Assembly (NCBI GenBank): GCA_024397955.1 | Contig: CP073744.1 | Coordinates: 2,825,501-2,889,500, forward strand | Reading direction: 5' to 3' | Source of the DNA: a bacterium SCSIO 12696 | GTDB taxonomy: Bacteria > Pseudomonadota > Gammaproteobacteria > Pseudomonadales > Porticoccaceae | Length of the DNA stretch: 64,000 nt | The notes under the pieces: model-generated | What the model saw: the letters and a program-made list of their open reading frames with translations, nothing else | Told to the model about the DNA's origin: nothing | Databases searched by the model: none | In this document: piece by piece, positions 62,981-64,000 of the stretch | How the letters are laid out: each line of letters opens with the position of its first letter | Position numbering within the stretch: position 1 is the stretch's first letter | Made by a program: the position numbers and the translations under genes

Positions 62981-64000
62981 CTACTCCTCAGTCTCCCACT
63001 TCTCCATAAACCGTTTCGCTCCGTCCTTACCCAAATACCGCTTCAGGTAACGGCCTGGCATTTTGCGCATATCCACCAGAATCAAACCGTCCAGTGAGTC
63101 GTTAAACACTTTGTTGACGGAGAAGCAGACAAACTTGCCGTTCAGAGACAGGTAGTGGCGCAGCAAGGTGGGTAGGCCCTTGTCCGGGTCGCAGCGACCC
63201 ACCAGTTTGTTAAGGGCAGAGACGTGCTTGAGGGATTTCAGCATGGCCTGTGACCAAGGTTTTTTCGACACCTTTAATGGCACGATAGGGTGTACGTCTT
63301 CCATATACTCTTTGTCTGCCGGGAAGGCCGTGACCATGCTTTCGGCGATCAGGGCGCGAGCAAAGTTGGAATACTCCCGGGAGATGCTAACCGCACCAAA
63401 CAAAGTGTGGTACTGGGGGTGTTTTGCCACGTAGGCGCCGATACCACGCCACAGCAAGTCCAGCACCATCGGGTGGCGTTGATACTCGGGGTAAACAAAC
63501 GAGCGGCCCATTTCCAGTGAGCAACCCACTTTGTCCAGGTAGTCCCGGTTAAAGTTAAACAGGGTACGTGCGTACAGAGCGTCCATACCGTGTTCGTCGG
63601 CAATGGAGTGAGGGTGTCCAATGCGGTAGCCGCCGGCAATGCGCTGCTCTTCCTTATCCCAGATAAACAAGTGCAGGTAGTGAGGGTCGAAGCGGTCTGT
63701 GTCGATCGGGTTGCCAGTGCCTTCACCTACGTCGCGGAAGGTGACTTCCCGAGCAATACCAATTTCGGTCATTACCGGGCCCAGCTGATCGTAGGGTACG
63801 CAATACACATCAAATGTGTCGCTTTCGATCAGGCGAAATTCAGTAATGGTCTGCAGGTGTTCGTGGGCGTCGCCGCCGGGCTCGGAAATTTCGGCAAACT
63901 GCAAAGTGGACGGGGCGCCAGTGCGCTCGTACTGCAGGTTGAGAAAGTCGGTGGCCAAGCGTATGTAATCGGTAATGGCACGTTCGTTTTCCAGGTGCCT
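62981..64000 (-). CDS. GNAT-type N-acyltransferase (OlsB-like), 5' end outside window
   Basis: At least 340 residues; the frame stays open to the right edge with ...HLENERAITDYIRLATDFLNL, so the start lies outside. The part seen resembles the ornithine/hydroxy N-acyltransferase branch of the GNAT fold (LHLFIWDKEEQRIAGGYRIG, MGRSFVYPEYQR, then LLWRGIGAYV). In similar genes this domain follows an N-terminal PlsC-type acyltransferase, and the two together make amide-linked lipids. The internal TTG at 63958 is not a start. Confidence 0.75.
   Translation of the reverse strand, partial: RHLENERAITDYIRLATDFLNLQYERTGAPSTLQFAEISEPGGDAHEHLQTITEFRLIESDTFDVYCVPYDQLGPVMTEIGIAREVTFRDVGEGTGNPIDTDRFDPHYLHLFIWDKEEQRIAGGYRIGHPHSIADEHGMDALYARTLFNFNRDYLDKVGCSLEMGRSFVYPEYQRHPMVLDLLWRGIGAYVAKHPQYHTLFGAVSISREYSNFARALIAESMVTAFPADKEYMEDVHPIVPLKVSKKPWSQAMLKSLKHVSALNKLVGRCDPDKGLPTLLRHYLSLNGKFVCFSVNKVFNDSLDGLILVDMRKMPGRYLKRYLGKDGAKRFMEKWETEE

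Noticed and set aside
1..64000. Search for CRISPR arrays, tRNA, rRNA and transposase or integrase genes
   Set aside because: Reading both strands I saw no regularly spaced repeats, no tRNA-like cloverleaf with conserved T-loop, no ribosomal RNA stretch and no transposase or integrase frame.

Overview
The window looks like chromosome of an aerobic or facultative, probably marine, gammaproteobacterium, perhaps in or near the Cellvibrionales. This rests on gene content and order: an rnfABCDGE operon, aspS-yebC-ruvC, xseB-ispA-dxs, asnS, SoxR, many outer-membrane lipoproteins and a moderate base composition. The genus cannot be proved from the sequence. I saw no tRNA, rRNA, CRISPR array, phage or transposase gene. 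Both window edges cut a gene: an EAL-type c-di-GMP protein on the left and an acyltransferase on the right.

Layout. 1-2950: a HAMP/GGDEF/EAL membrane protein behind a periplasmic cupredoxin, then a YqhA-like membrane protein. 3066-5502: a GbsR/MarR-like regulator behind a perfect palindrome, a membrane SRPBCC-like protein and a fatty-acid desaturase with a variant second histidine box. 5584-13281: an MFS transporter, asnS, a fructosamine-kinase homologue lacking its N-terminus, small conserved genes, an alpha/beta hydrolase and a lipoprotein oligopeptidase. 13359-19251: the six-subunit Rnf complex. 19357-23372: DUF2937, a 281-bp MITE-like repeat, a DUF885 metallopeptidase, a DNA-3-methyladenine glycosylase and a secreted small protein.

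23455-35431 is the most unusual part. Two divergent gene groups share a 308-bp regulatory gap. The minus-strand group encodes an HzsA-like dihaem lipoprotein, an SH3 plus beta-barrel protein, a second beta-barrel, a TlpA-type thioredoxin, a small lipoprotein with a Gly/Cys tail (DUF4266) and a DUF3570 barrel. The plus-strand group encodes a monohaem secreted protein, a LamG lipoprotein with two tandem haem modules and a Tat-exported DUF1501-like protein. All nine products appear to leave the cytoplasm, and they look like one envelope redox or surface-assembly system of unknown function.

35843-44037 is accessory metabolism: two tiny AT-rich membrane proteins, an Fe-alcohol dehydrogenase/TetR/aldehyde dehydrogenase operon with a second, paralogous TetR and matching operator-like sites, an amino-acid permease, and a SoxR-controlled VOC/FMN-reductase pair with a clear sox box. 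44206-55822 is mostly housekeeping: M23 peptidase, two Nudix hydrolases, an HU protein with a histone-H1-like tail, aspS, yebC, ruvC, dxs, ispA and xseB. It ends with a likely small RNA or attenuated leader ahead of an HNH endonuclease gene. 56088-64000 holds an ABM-domain protein, an NSS transporter, an acetolactate-synthase-like enzyme with an aldehyde dehydrogenase, the second inverted MITE copy, an HDOD protein coupled to a TrmH-family methyltransferase, and the partial acyltransferase.

Several intergenic palindromic repeats (REP-like) are present, and at three places a repeat supplies the stop codon of the neighbouring gene.
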